Below are positions 15,897-24,729 of a stretch of DNA of 39,455 nucleotides, piece after piece. The notes beneath the pieces were generated by a model that was not told the DNA's origin, made no database searches, and worked only from the letters and a program-made list of their open reading frames with translations. The number at the start of each line of letters is the position of its first letter. Within the stretch, counting starts at the first letter, position 1. The position numbers and the translations under genes are program-made. The DNA comes from Myxococcus vastator (GTDB lineage: Bacteria > Myxococcota > Myxococcia > Myxococcales > Myxococcaceae), in NCBI RefSeq assembly GCF_010894475.1, contig NZ_JAAIYB010000022.1, forward strand, positions 1-39,455, written 5' to 3'.

Positions 15897-18800
15897 CTAC
15901 CCCGCCTTCAGCACGGACACTGGCGCGGGCGGCTCGCTGGTGGAGGCATCCAGGGCCTGCACCCGCGCGCCCTCGGCGGCGAAGGCGTCCCGAAGCCAGG
16001 GGTGGCAGGTGAAGGCGATGACCTGCTGGTGCTCGGAGAGCTTCGCCAGCAGGTGGATGGCGCCTTGTGCCCGCTCCGGGTCGAAGTTCACCAGCACGTC
16101 ATCGACGATGAGCGGCAGCGCCCCGCGCGTCTCCCCGAAGTCGCGCACCACCGCCAGCCGGAACGCGAGGTAGAGCTGCTCGCGCGTCCCTCGGGAGAGC
16201 TGCGCCGCGCTCCAGTCTCGCTGACCCTCTCCCACGCGCAGCTCGCGCTCCTCTCCCGTGGGGATGAAGACGCGCTGGTAGCGGCCCTGGGTGAGCGCGG
16301 CGAAGTGCTCCGAGGCGAGCTGCACCACGCGCGGCTGCTGCTCCTCCTCGAAGCGGCGACGGGCCCGGGCCAGCAACGCCAGGGTCAGCCGGTCCGCCGC
16401 GTACTGCTTCGCCAGCTCGGAGGCCCGCGCGCGCAGCGACTCCTCGACGATGCGGAGCTTCGCCAGCGCGTCGTCGTTCTCCCACTGCTCCAACTGGTGG
16501 CTGAGCGCGCCGCGCTCCGTGAGCACCGCCTTCAGTCGCTCCTGGGCCCCCCCCTGTCTGTCGCGCAGGGACTCCAGCTCCACGCGCAGACCTTGCTCTC
16601 CGCCCACGTCGATGAGCGCCTGCCGCGCGGGCGTCTCCGACAAGCCCGTGCGCGCCTCGATGCGGTGTGACAGCTCCCGCGTCCGGCCCGTCAGCTCCAC
16701 GTAGCGGCGTGCCTGTGCGGCGCGGCGGCGGAAGGTCTCCTCGTCGGCGCTGCCACCTTCGGCCAGCAGCGTCGCCAACGCCGCTTCCTCGTCGTGACAC
16801 AGCCCGTCCAGCCGCGCCTTCTCCGCTCGCAGCTCGTGACGCCGCTCTTCCAGCGTCCTGCGCTCCAGGCTCCGCGCGCGCTCGGCTTCCAGCGCCGCCG
16901 CCACCCGCGACGCCAGGGGCTCCATGACACCGGCGTCCAGCTCGCGGGCCTCCGTCGCGCCCGGGAGGAGCTCCGCCATCACGGCCTCCGCCCATAGCCG
17001 CGACGTCACCAGGGCGCAGGCCTGCGCGTCCACCGTGAGCGCGGCTTCCTCCGCGCCCACGTCCAGGAGCCGCTGGCGGAGCGCCGCCGTGTCCCGCCAC
17101 AGCGTCAGCGCCGCGGACGCGGCCAGCGTGGGCGGGAAGCACCGCTCCGACAGCAGGGCCGTCAGCTCCGTGCCCAGCTGCTCCTGCCGCGACTCCGCCT
17201 CGGCCACCGCGTCACTCGCGCGGTGCTCCTCACGTCGCGCGGCGGCGTGCTCGGCGTGCAGGGTCTCCCGCTCCCGCTGGAGCTGTTCGCGCCGTCCCGC
17301 CCGCTCCAGCGCATCCGCCAGCACGGCTTCCCGCGCCGCCATGTCCGCCGCCGTCGCCACCAGGTTGAGTCCGGCCTCGGACGCCGCGGACAGCAGCTCA
17401 CGGTGCAGCAGCTCTTCCCGCGCGGACAAACCCATCAACGCCGCGCGCAGCCGCTCCTCTTCCTGTTGCCGCCAGCGCTGGCGCGCGCGTTGCGCCTCCA
17501 CGTCCGCGTCGCGCGCGGCCTCCACTCGCCGCCGGGCCAGCTCCAGCACGCCCGTCAGCAGCAGTCCGCCCACGAGGCACAGCGCGCCCACCCCGTTGCC
17601 CGCCAGCAGCCACGCCGTCACCGCGAGCGCCACCACCATCGCCGCGACTGCCGGCACCCACCATGTGGGCAGCACCGCCGCCGTCACCTGTGGCTCGCCC
17701 TGGGTGCGGACGCTCTCGAATTGCCGGTGCAGCTCGGCCCGCTGCTCCGACAGGCGCTCCATCTCCGCGCGCACGGTGCGCAGCCGTCCCAGCCCCGCCT
17801 GCTGCTGGCGAATTCGAGACGCCCGCTCCTCCGGCAGCGTCGACACCTCCGCGTCCACCCGCGCCAACGCCCCATCCAGCCGCTCACGCTCCGAGACAGC
17901 GCGGGCCCAGGCGCCCTCCGCCTCGCGATGCGCGACCTCGGCCGCTCCCAGCCGGAGCGCCAGCTCCTCCAGCGTCACGCGGACGCTCACGCTCAAGTCC
18001 AACGCCAGGAGGCCGGGCCCATCCACGGGCAGGCCCAGCTCGCGCAAGGCCAGCTCCACCTGCCGCTGCTTCTCCGCCAGGGCGGCCCGGCGCGAGGGCA
18101 GGGCGCGCAGCAGCGCGGCGCCCTCGGTGTACGCCGCCAGGGCCTGGCTCAGCGCCTCCTCGCGTCCACGGACCCCTGACGGCGCGGACAGCCGCTCCAG
18201 CCCGGCCTCCACCGTGGCCAGCCGCTCCGCCAGCCGGGCGCCTTCCGCGCGATAGCTCCGGCGCCGGTGCAGGCCGTCCTCGAGCCGCGACTCGCCCGCC
18301 TCCGGGAAGGACTCCAGCGCGGGCAGCGTCGCCAGCTCGGCGCGCGTCTGCGCCAGCGCCGCCACGTCCCCGAGCGCCGCCTCCAGCCGCGTCAGCCGCT
18401 CCAGGCCGGTCCCCGTCTCCAGCAGCTCCGCTTCGAGCGTCCGCTGCTCCTCCACCCGCGCGCCCAGCCGCTCCTTCTCCGCGAAGTAGCGCGCGGGCCG
18501 GTCTCCCTCCTGCCGCAGCCGAGCCTGGACGTCCTCCAGGGCCTTCAGCGTCTCGTTCAGCGAAGGCTTCACGCCGTTGGGCTTGTAGATGCCCTCGGTG
18601 CTCTTGCGGAGCTGGTCCATGACCTCCGGCAACCGGCGCGCGCCGCGCATGCTGGCGGCCACCAGGGCCTCGGAGGCGCCTCGCTGTTCGGTGAGCCGCT
18701 CGAAGCCGGCCAGCTCATCCAGGCGGAAGGCGAACACGTCGAAGAACAGCTCGCGCGACACGTGGGCCAGCGCGCTCTCCAGCGACTCCTTCGAGAGCTC

Positions 18801-19121
18801 CTTCCCCTCCGCGTCGCGCACCGACAGCTCACCCTCCGACGAGCGCCGGCTCGCGATGCGGCGCACCCACAGCGGCCCCGCGTGGGTGGTCAGCGTCAGC
18901 TCGCCGCCGAACGCGCCGCCGTGGGCCGGCTCGTAGCGCTCCGGCTGTCCGCGCTTCTCGAAGCCGAACAGCATGCTGCGCAGGAAGGCCAGCAGCGTGC
19001 TCTTCCCCGCCTCGTTGGGGCCGTACAGCAGGTGCAGCCCCGGCCCCAGGTCGAGCGTGAGACCGGAGAAGCGGCCGAAGCCGAGCACGCGCAGCGTGTC
19101 GATGCGCAGCCCCGGCTTCAT
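15897..19121 (-). CDS. YhaN/SbcC-like coiled-coil ATPase
   Basis: A 1074-aa SMC-like protein. Walker A is GPNEAGKST (34-42) near the N-terminus, and the C-terminal lobe carries the ABC signature region (LSRGTREQLYLAF) and Walker B (IVDDVLVNFD). Between them are long Glu/Arg/Ala-rich coiled coils. Near the middle is a pair of hydrophobic segments (PAVAAMVVALAVTAWLL and ALCLVGGLLLTGVLEL), as seen in the YhaN subfamily but not in SbcC proper. It should work with the adjacent YhaO-like nuclease on DNA ends, possibly at the membrane. The ATG at 19121 overlaps the nuclease stop (ATGA) and follows a gaggag site. The reaction is inferred from SbcCD/Rad50-Mre11. Confidence 0.8.
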   Translation of the reverse strand: MKPGLRIDTLRVLGFGRFSGLTLDLGPGLHLLYGPNEAGKSTLLAFLRSMLFGFEKRGQPERYEPAHGGAFGGELTLTTHAGPLWVRRIASRRSSEGELSVRDAEGKELSKESLESALAHVSRELFFDVFAFRLDELAGFERLTEQRGASEALVAASMRGARRLPEVMDQLRKSTEGIYKPNGVKPSLNETLKALEDVQARLRQEGDRPARYFAEKERLGARVEEQRTLEAELLETGTGLERLTRLEAALGDVAALAQTRAELATLPALESFPEAGESRLEDGLHRRRSYRAEGARLAERLATVEAGLERLSAPSGVRGREEALSQALAAYTEGAALLRALPSRRAALAEKQRQVELALRELGLPVDGPGLLALDLSVSVRVTLEELALRLGAAEVAHREAEGAWARAVSERERLDGALARVDAEVSTLPEERASRIRQQQAGLGRLRTVRAEMERLSEQRAELHRQFESVRTQGEPQVTAAVLPTWWVPAVAAMVVALAVTAWLLAGNGVGALCLVGGLLLTGVLELARRRVEAARDADVEAQRARQRWRQQEEERLRAALMGLSAREELLHRELLSAASEAGLNLVATAADMAAREAVLADALERAGRREQLQRERETLHAEHAAARREEHRASDAVAEAESRQEQLGTELTALLSERCFPPTLAASAALTLWRDTAALRQRLLDVGAEEAALTVDAQACALVTSRLWAEAVMAELLPGATEARELDAGVMEPLASRVAAALEAERARSLERRTLEERRHELRAEKARLDGLCHDEEAALATLLAEGGSADEETFRRRAAQARRYVELTGRTRELSHRIEARTGLSETPARQALIDVGGEQGLRVELESLRDRQGGAQERLKAVLTERGALSHQLEQWENDDALAKLRIVEESLRARASELAKQYAADRLTLALLARARRRFEEEQQPRVVQLASEHFAALTQGRYQRVFIPTGEERELRVGEGQRDWSAAQLSRGTREQLYLAFRLAVVRDFGETRGALPLIVDDVLVNFDPERAQGAIHLLAKLSEHQQVIAFTCHPWLRDAFAAEGARVQALDASTSEPPAPVSVLKAG

Positions 19122-20371
19122 GACATCTCCTCCTCGTGCAGCGACTCCACGCCGTGCAGCCCCGCCTGCACCACCCACTCCGCGCGGGGGGCCTCCAGCG
19201 CGTCCACGCCCAGCCGCTTCAGCCGCTGGCTCAGCGCGCCCAGGGTCTCCTCTTCCCACAGCCGCGCCAGCGCCTCCGGGTCCTCCGCGAGGAAGCCCAC
19301 CTCGTCCAGCAGCGTGCGCGCGAAGCCGCCCGCCGCGCACACCGCCTCCAGGTCCACCTCCGGCCGGCTGCTGTCCCGCAGCGACTCCAGCAGCACCGGC
19401 GGGTGGCTCCTCGCGAGCTGTTCGCGCAGGTCCACCTCCAACTGTGCCAGCGCGCCGGGGCGGGCCAGCTCGCGGTGCAGCGGACCTCTTCCGGTGAGGG
19501 TGAGGCGCACCGCGTGGCCGTCCAGCTCGGGCGCGCAGCGCGCCTCCACGCCCTCCATCGCCGTGGCCAGCAGGCCGTCCAACGTGCTGACGCCGGTCAG
19601 CGGCACCTCCAGCTTGTGCCAGCGCACGCCGTCCACCGGGATGAAGCGCCGCCGCATGCCGCCGTCCTCCACCTCCACCAGCATGCAGCCGCGCGGGCCG
19701 GTCTCGTTCGCGTGCCGGCCCTGCGGGTTGCCGGGGTACACCGCCACGCCGCCGCCGGGGAGCAGGTGCTCGGCGCGCGTGTGGACGTGGCCCAGCGCCC
19801 AGTAGTCCAGCCCGCGCGAGCCCAGCCCCGCGGTGGTGCAGGGCGCGTAGTTGGCGTGGCCCTCCACGCTGCCCAGGTTGGCGTGCAGCAGGCCCACGCT
19901 GAAGCCGTCCCCGGTGCGGCGGAAGCGCGCGGAGAGGTCGTCACGCACCTCCACGTCCGGATAGGAGATGCCTTGCACGCGGCACAGGCGCCGGCCCTCG
20001 CGCTTCACCTCCACGTCTTCCCAGTCCGGGCCGAACACCTTCACCGACGGCGGAAGCCCCAGCGCGCCGGTGTCTCCGCTCAGCGGGTCATGGTTGCCGT
20101 GGACGATGAAGGTGGAGATGCCCGCCGCGTCCAGCCGTCCCAGCTCGCGCCGCAGCGCCAGCCGCGCGCGCACCGAGCGGTCCTTCACGTCGAAGAGGTC
20201 TCCGGCGAGCAGCAGGAAGGCCACCCGCTCTCGCAGGCACACCTCCGTGATGCGCGTGAGCGCGCGGAACGTCGAATCCTGGAAGCGCCCCAGGAGCGGC
20301 CCCTGGGTCGCGACGCCCCGGAAAGGCGTGTCCAGGTGCAGGTCGGCGGCATGAACGAACTTGAAGGGCAT
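19118..20371 (-). CDS. YhaO/SbcD-like metallophosphoesterase, DNA exonuclease
   Basis: A 417-aa calcineurin-like phosphoesterase. The metal-binding motifs are HAADLHLD (7-14), LAGDLFD, VHGNHDP, LLHANLG and GHVHTR, in the expected order. The ~170-residue C-terminal part is helical and should be the capping and ATPase-binding region. It pairs with the overlapping SMC-like gene as Mre11 does with Rad50. I chose ATG 20371 (MPFKFVHAADLH) because the family begins directly with the first strand; the ORF is open further upstream but that sequence is not homologous. No clear ribosome site is seen. The gap to the next gene (20372-20658) holds two hairpins. Confidence 0.82.
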   Translation of the reverse strand: MPFKFVHAADLHLDTPFRGVATQGPLLGRFQDSTFRALTRITEVCLRERVAFLLLAGDLFDVKDRSVRARLALRRELGRLDAAGISTFIVHGNHDPLSGDTGALGLPPSVKVFGPDWEDVEVKREGRRLCRVQGISYPDVEVRDDLSARFRRTGDGFSVGLLHANLGSVEGHANYAPCTTAGLGSRGLDYWALGHVHTRAEHLLPGGGVAVYPGNPQGRHANETGPRGCMLVEVEDGGMRRRFIPVDGVRWHKLEVPLTGVSTLDGLLATAMEGVEARCAPELDGHAVRLTLTGRGPLHRELARPGALAQLEVDLREQLARSHPPVLLESLRDSSRPEVDLEAVCAAGGFARTLLDEVGFLAEDPEALARLWEEETLGALSQRLKRLGVDALEAPRAEWVVQAGLHGVESLHEEEMS

Positions 20372-20594
20372 GGCGCGCCGCACAACGTACCCGATGCGGG
20401 CGGGTGACCCGACATTCCAGCCTGGACGCACGGTCGCTGGCCGACAGCGACCTCGTCCTTTGCGCCCGGGTGGCGTCGACTCGCCGCCAGAACGGGTGTG
20501 ACGGGGAGGACAGAGCCGAAGGTCCGGAGCGAATCCTCCTGGGTCGGCGTGGCGGACCCGTCAGGTCGCTTCCGCGCGAGGGCCTGGATGCGGC

Positions 20595-20622
20595 GCGGGG
20601 CCCGGAGCCTCCCGGACCCCGC
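20595..20622 (-). terminator. GC-rich hairpin downstream of the repeat lipoprotein
   Basis: GCGGGG-c-CCGG / CCGG-a-CCCCGC (20595-20605 with 20612-20622) forms an 11-bp stem with one mismatch and a 6-nt loop. It lies 37 nt past the minus-strand lipoprotein stop, after a second hairpin. No T-run is present. Confidence 0.45.
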
Positions 20623-20630
20623 GGGTTGCT

Positions 20631-20652
20631 TGCTCGCGGTGTGTCGCGAGCA
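20631..20652 (-). terminator. Perfect hairpin just after the repeat lipoprotein stop
   Basis: TGCTCGCG (20631-20638) and CGCGAGCA (20645-20652) are perfect 8-bp arms around a 6-nt loop, 6 bp beyond the stop codon at 20659. Together with the hairpin at 20595-20622 it gives a tandem terminator-like structure. Confidence 0.5.
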
Positions 20653-20658
20653 GGCGGG

Positions 20659-20991
20659 CTACTGCTGGCCTTCGGGGCTGTGCGTCTCCGTCTCCATGGG
20701 GCGGTCGTCTTCCATCATCCCGGAGCCACCGGTGCCGGCGTCGTAGCCGTCTTCCATCATCCCGGAGCCGCCCGTCCCCGCGTCCATGCCCTGAACCTCC
20801 TGGCCGGTGCCGCCGGTGCCGCCCATGTCGTCCATGGGGCGCGGCGCGGTGTCCTGGCCGCTGCCGCCCGTGCCCTCCATGCCCGGGGTGGTCGTCGTCC
20901 CCTGCTGGTCACGGTTCTGTTCCCTGCAGCCCGTGACGGACATCGCCACCGCCACCGCGCCGAGCACCATCCACCGATTGAAAGCCTGCAT
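20659..20991 (-). CDS. Small Gly-rich repeat lipoprotein
   Basis: A 110-aa lipoprotein: signal peptide with lipobox SVTGC (Cys22), after which the chain is almost entirely Gly/Thr/Asp/Met low-complexity sequence. The unit DAGTGGSGMMED occurs twice with a 14-residue period, and shorter GTGGSG/GTGGTG units precede it. A strong gggagg site precedes the ATG at 20991. No catalytic domain is visible. Proteins like this are common among predicted myxobacterial surface lipoproteins; function is unknown. It is probably transcribed alone, with hairpins downstream. Confidence 0.7.
   Translation of the reverse strand: MQAFNRWMVLGAVAVAMSVTGCREQNRDQQGTTTTPGMEGTGGSGQDTAPRPMDDMGGTGGTGQEVQGMDAGTGGSGMMEDGYDAGTGGSGMMEDDRPMETETHSPEGQQ
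20706..20789 (-). repeat. Two tandem 42-bp units inside the lipoprotein gene
   Basis: Copies at 20706-20747 and 20748-20789 share their first 22 bp exactly and encode two GTGGSGMMED units (14 codons per unit). Third-position changes in the rest indicate selection on the protein repeat. Confidence 0.7.
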
Positions 20992-21083
20992 CGCGTTTCC
21001 TCCCTGAGTAGCGACTGGCCCAAGGCTGGAGGCGACCTGCGCGTGTTTCACCCCGCCCTCTCGGCCGTTGCGCATGTCCGCCC

Positions 21084-21110
21084 GGGCCTCGGCCGGCCGG
21101 CCAGGGGCCC
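21084..21110 (-). terminator. GC palindrome after the methyltransferase gene
   Basis: The 12-bp palindrome made of three GGCC units (21091-21102) is flanked by GGGCC (21084-21088) and GGCCC (21106-21110), giving nested pairing. It lies 45 nt downstream of the minus-strand methyltransferase stop at 21155 and is terminator-like, without a T-run. Confidence 0.35.
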
Positions 21111-21154
21111 GCCGCGCTCGGTCCTGCAATCCGTGCCGGAGAGGGCGCCAGCCC

Positions 21155-22048
21155 TCAGTCCACGCGGCGGAGCACGAGCAGCCCGTACTCCAGGCCGCCA
21201 TCCATCAACGCCTGCTGCAGGCGCAGGTGCGCGCGGCTGGATTCGCCGCGGCCTGCCTGAGCGAGCGCACGCAGGGGATGCTGGGCGGGGTGTGCCGAAG
21301 CGCGCTCATGGACCATCAATTCCAGGGTCAGCGACCAGAAGCCCACCACGCGCGAGGACACGTCGTCGCGCACCTCCAGCTCCAACCCCGCGGCGTGCGC
21401 GGCGGACAGGTATTCGTCGAGCGAGCCGATGCGCGTGCGCCAGTACCGGTCGAAGCCGGGGGCCAGCTCCGGACGGCGGAGGAAGCAGTCGGCGATGGCC
21501 AGCACGCCCCCGGGCTTCAGCAGCGTCCGCGTGCGGCGGAACCATTCGGCGCGCGGCAGGTAGCAGGCGCTCTCCACCGCCACCACCGCGTCGAAGGCCG
21601 TGCGGCGCGGCACGCAGAGGGCGTCACAGAGGATGGGGCGCACCTGCGCGCTCACGCCCGCGGCCTCCGCGAAGCCGCGCACCAGCGCGACATGCGAGGG
21701 CACGTTCGTCACCGCCGTCACGCGCGCCTGGTGCTCGGTGGCCCAGTACAGCGCGCCGCCGCCCAGGCCACAGCCGACGTCCAGCACCTCGCCGCCGTCC
21801 GGGAAGCGGCCCACGGCGCGCGCCAGCTCCACCAGCAGCGCTTCCTGCGCGGCGTGGACCGTGTCGCGCAGCACCGCCGAGGGCGCGCCGGGCGGCGGCA
21901 CCACGTCCACCAGCCCGGAGTGATAGTGCACGCGCGGGCCGGGCCCGTAGCGCTGGAGCAGCCGCTCCGTCTTCGCCTCGTAGTACGCGCTCACCTCGTC
22001 GCGTCTCCACGCGGATGGCAACTCGGATGGCACGGCTTCGGCGTTCAT
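21155..22048 (-). CDS. Class I SAM-dependent methyltransferase
   Basis: A 297-aa soluble methyltransferase. Motif I is VLDVGCGLGGG (88-98), the acidic post-I strand region follows at RVTAVTNV, and LLKPGGVLAIADCFL is motif III. The N-terminal segment YGPGPRVHYHSGL and the Glu/Cys-containing AVESACYL resemble sterol/terpenoid and cyclopropane-type C-methyltransferases, but I cannot place it in a named family. It is the last gene of a four-gene minus-strand operon and overlaps the isoprenoid-enzyme gene by 4 bp (ATGA). An isoprenoid substrate is therefore a reasonable inference. Confidence 0.75.
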   Translation of the reverse strand: MNAEAVPSELPSAWRRDEVSAYYEAKTERLLQRYGPGPRVHYHSGLVDVVPPPGAPSAVLRDTVHAAQEALLVELARAVGRFPDGGEVLDVGCGLGGGALYWATEHQARVTAVTNVPSHVALVRGFAEAAGVSAQVRPILCDALCVPRRTAFDAVVAVESACYLPRAEWFRRTRTLLKPGGVLAIADCFLRRPELAPGFDRYWRTRIGSLDEYLSAAHAAGLELEVRDDVSSRVVGFWSLTLELMVHERASAHPAQHPLRALAQAGRGESSRAHLRLQQALMDGGLEYGLLVLRRVD

Positions 22049-22782
22049 GACTCCCCCTCTGGCAGCAGCGGTTCGATGCGGCGCAGCGCCGCGTCCAGGC
22101 AGCGCAGGTCCTGTTGGCGCAGCGCCTGCGCGGCGGCGCGCGCCCACGCCACCACCGCGTGACGGTCTGCTTCGGGCATGCGGGTGAAGCGCACGTCCCG
22201 CGTGCGGATGTCCTCCGCCACGTGCGCGGCCACGCCCAGCGCCCGGCCCGCCGCCGCCGCGCGCGGCTCCAGCACCGTGCCCGCCCACAACACGCGCAGG
22301 TACGCGGCCCACTGCTGGCCGGCGATGCCCTCCGCCACCTGACGGAACAACGGCGCGGTCCATTCGCTGGCGCGCACCTCCAGCGCCTGCGGGCCGGCGG
22401 CCACCGCCAGGGTGCGGACGGCTTCCTCCAGCACCGGGCCCGGCAGCTGCGCCTGCGCGCCGCACAGCGTGGCGAAGGCCAGGTTCTGGAGGATGAACTG
22501 CACGCACGGCCCCACGCGGATGGGCGGGTCGTGGTACGTGCACTCACCGTCGATGAGGTCGTCGGCGAGGTTGCCCGCGCTGAAGCTGAGGAAGAGCCCG
22601 GCGCCGCGCGCCAGCAGGGCCTCGCGCGGCAGCCCGGCCTCCGCGCCCGCCTCGTAGAAGAGGGACAGGGGGCCCGGCTGCGCCGCCTCCAGCGCCGCGA
22701 GCACGTCCCGCTCCGACACCTCCGGCAGGCCCAGCCGGCGAAGCGCGCGCAGTGACTCCTGGTACAGGGCTCCGCCGCTCAT
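22045..22782 (-). CDS. Class 1 isoprenoid biosynthesis enzyme (polyprenyl-synthase-like)
   Basis: A 245-aa all-helical protein. NLADDLIDG contains a perfect DDxxD motif (Asp74-Asp78), the Mg-diphosphate site of trans-prenyltransferases and class I terpene enzymes. A second acidic patch, AEDIRTRD, lies about 110 residues later where the second Asp-rich motif or NSE motif would be. It is shorter than typical farnesyl/geranylgeranyl synthases (~300 aa) and lacks the usual FQxxDDxxD and KT motifs, so it could be a cyclase, a divergent prenyltransferase or a binding protein. Its ATG at 22782 overlaps the histidine-kinase stop. Confidence 0.68.
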   Translation of the reverse strand: MSGGALYQESLRALRRLGLPEVSERDVLAALEAAQPGPLSLFYEAGAEAGLPREALLARGAGLFLSFSAGNLADDLIDGECTYHDPPIRVGPCVQFILQNLAFATLCGAQAQLPGPVLEEAVRTLAVAAGPQALEVRASEWTAPLFRQVAEGIAGQQWAAYLRVLWAGTVLEPRAAAAGRALGVAAHVAEDIRTRDVRFTRMPEADRHAVVAWARAAAQALRQQDLRCLDAALRRIEPLLPEGES

Positions 22783-24137
22783 CGGTACTCCCTGGGAAGG
22801 ACCATGCGGAGCACGGCGCCGCCCCCGGCCGCGTTCTGCCGGTGCAGCATGCCGCCGCTGGCGCGCAGCAGGCACTCGCTGGTGTAGAGGCCCAGGCCCG
22901 TCGCGTGGGGCTTGCTGGTGTACAGCGCCTCGGCGGGGCGGCTGAGCTGGCCGGGCGGGAAGCCGGGGCCGTTATCCGTGATGGTGACCTCCAGGCGTCC
23001 GCTGAGCGGCTCCACGCGCGCGTGGATGTGGACCCGCGCCGCGCCTTCCTCGCCGTTGCCCTCGCAGGCGTTGAGCACCAGGTTCTCCACCACGCGGCGC
23101 AGCGTGGGCGCGCCGCCGCGCATCAGGGCGAGCAGGGGCAAAGCGGGCTGCTCCACCTCCACCTGGATGTCCACGTCCGGGAAGCGCAGGCCCACGCTGG
23201 CCTGCACCGAGTCCAGCACCGGCGTCAGCTCCACGGGCTCCGGCTCCATGCCGGCATGGCGCCGCCCCTTGTTGCGGGCGTCCATCATCATGTCCCGTAT
23301 CTGCGTCAGGTTGTCGTTGAGCTGCCGGAGCAGGTCGTCGAACTCGGTGCGGCCGGGGCCCGGGCGGTGCGCGCCCACCACGGCCAGCATGTCCGCCGCG
23401 CTGCCCGCCGCCATGAGCGCGTTGTCGATGTCGTGGTGGTAGCCCAGGATTTCCGACAGCGCCTGCGACAGGCGGCCCACGTCGCGCTCCTGCTGCTCCA
23501 AGAGCTGCGCGTGCACGGCGGCGCGCAGGCGCTCCGCGTCCGCGCGCGCCCGGTCATGCTGCACGGCGAAGGTCCCCAGGTAGAGCTGGGCGGTGAGCGC
23601 GGCGGGACCGATGACGCCGAAGAGGGCCAGGTGCTCGTCGCTCCCGTGCAGGGGCAGGGCCAGCGCCAGGGCCAGCAAGGTCCCCAGGGCGAGGAAGGGC
23701 TGGCGCGGCGTCACCCGGTGCAGGCGGCCATGGAAGGCGGTGGCGAAGAGGAACAGCGAGGCCAGGACGGCGGCCCCTGGCGGCGCCGACAGCGCCATCA
23801 GCGCGGCCACGAAGAAGTGCATCGCCGCCACGCTGAAGATGAGCCACACCCAGCCCCAGGGCTCGATGCGGCGGCGTCGCCGGTGGGTGAGCGAGAACAG
23901 CACGCCGCTGGCCAGCATGGGCACGGCGCACAGCAGCGCCGTGCCGAAGTGGATGCCGAAGAAGCTCCGCGCGCCAGGGGCCCAGGCCGTCATGGCCAGC
24001 AGGCTCGGCACGAAGGCACAGAGCGCGAGCCACGCGCCCAGGCCCGAGGCGGCCAGCACCTCCGCGGCATCCTGGGCGCGCGTCCACCGCCGGAACGAGG
24101 ACAGGAGGGCCTGTCGCCCGGCGGAGCGCGGACTCAT
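22779..24137 (-). CDS. Membrane sensor histidine kinase
   Basis: A 452-aa kinase. Residues 25-190 hold about six hydrophobic helices forming a membrane sensor with almost no periplasmic domain, like kinases that sense small lipophilic ligands. A short coiled linker (195-225) leads to the dimerisation helix with the phospho-acceptor in LGYHHDIDNAL (His234 or His235). The catalytic domain shows VVENLVLNACE (N box), DNGPGF (G1) and GLGLYTSE (G2). No response regulator is next to it; it is instead translationally coupled to an isoprenoid enzyme and a methyltransferase. It may sense or control the isoprenoid made by its neighbours. Confidence 0.82.
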   Translation of the reverse strand: MSPRSAGRQALLSSFRRWTRAQDAAEVLAASGLGAWLALCAFVPSLLAMTAWAPGARSFFGIHFGTALLCAVPMLASGVLFSLTHRRRRRIEPWGWVWLIFSVAAMHFFVAALMALSAPPGAAVLASLFLFATAFHGRLHRVTPRQPFLALGTLLALALALPLHGSDEHLALFGVIGPAALTAQLYLGTFAVQHDRARADAERLRAAVHAQLLEQQERDVGRLSQALSEILGYHHDIDNALMAAGSAADMLAVVGAHRPGPGRTEFDDLLRQLNDNLTQIRDMMMDARNKGRRHAGMEPEPVELTPVLDSVQASVGLRFPDVDIQVEVEQPALPLLALMRGGAPTLRRVVENLVLNACEGNGEEGAARVHIHARVEPLSGRLEVTITDNGPGFPPGQLSRPAEALYTSKPHATGLGLYTSECLLRASGGMLHRQNAAGGGAVLRMVLPREYR

Positions 24138-24556
24138 ACGGTGGCGGACAGGAGGTCACCCGCCGTACCCAGGCGGGTGGCCTCCTCGGTGGCGCGTTCG
24201 GCCCGGAGGTTCAGCTCGTTGACGAGGTCCGCGTTGCCGCGCTGGAGCAGCTGCACCGCCACCTCGCCGCCCGCGAGCACGTGGTGGAGGGCCTCCAGGA
24301 TGGGTCGCAGTGCGGGGTTGAGCGCGCGCGCACCCAGCGGGCCCTCCACCGCGCCCAGCTCATGACAGCGCGCCAGGTACGCCGTCAGCGCGCTGTCGCG
24401 GGGAGTGTCTCCGCGCGAGTCGTCGTGCGCTGGCCTGACGGCACGGCTTTTAGGCCGGGGTGTCGTGGGCGCGCCCGTGCGGGCATCCCAGCGCGGTGGG
24501 CATTCTCGTCGCGTGCGAAGCGGATGGATTCGGATTTCTCGGACTCTTGGCGTCAT
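24134..24556 (-). CDS. Small protein of unknown function, first gene of kinase operon
   Basis: A 140-aa protein whose stop overlaps the kinase start by 4 bp (ATGA). The ATG at 24556 follows a ggggag site at good spacing. The first ~50 residues are Arg/Pro-rich and may not be conserved; residues about 55-140 look like an amphipathic helical bundle (LNPALRPILEALHHVLAGGEVAVQ region). I do not recognise a domain. It could be a partner or input subunit of the kinase. An internal non-ATG start is possible. Confidence 0.5.
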   Translation of the reverse strand: MTPRVREIRIHPLRTRRECPPRWDARTGAPTTPRPKSRAVRPAHDDSRGDTPRDSALTAYLARCHELGAVEGPLGARALNPALRPILEALHHVLAGGEVAVQLLQRGNADLVNELNLRAERATEEATRLGTAGDLLSATV

Positions 24557-24729
24557 GCTGGCTCCCCCCCGGGGCCCGGCACAGTCGTTTCAGCTCCGAG
24601 CAAAGCGAAGGCTGCCACGCGCCGTCAAACTCCCGGCCAGGCGAGTGTTGTCCAGCGTCTTCTCTTCACCCTTCGGGGCAGCCCGGTGGTACGGGAAGGA
24701 CAGCGGGCGCGGTGGAAGAGGTGCGCGGA

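Noticed and set aside
20404-22050. 548-codon plus-strand frame
   Set aside because: It runs antisense through a lipoprotein and a methyltransferase with recognisable motifs and is itself Arg/Pro/Ala low-complexity.
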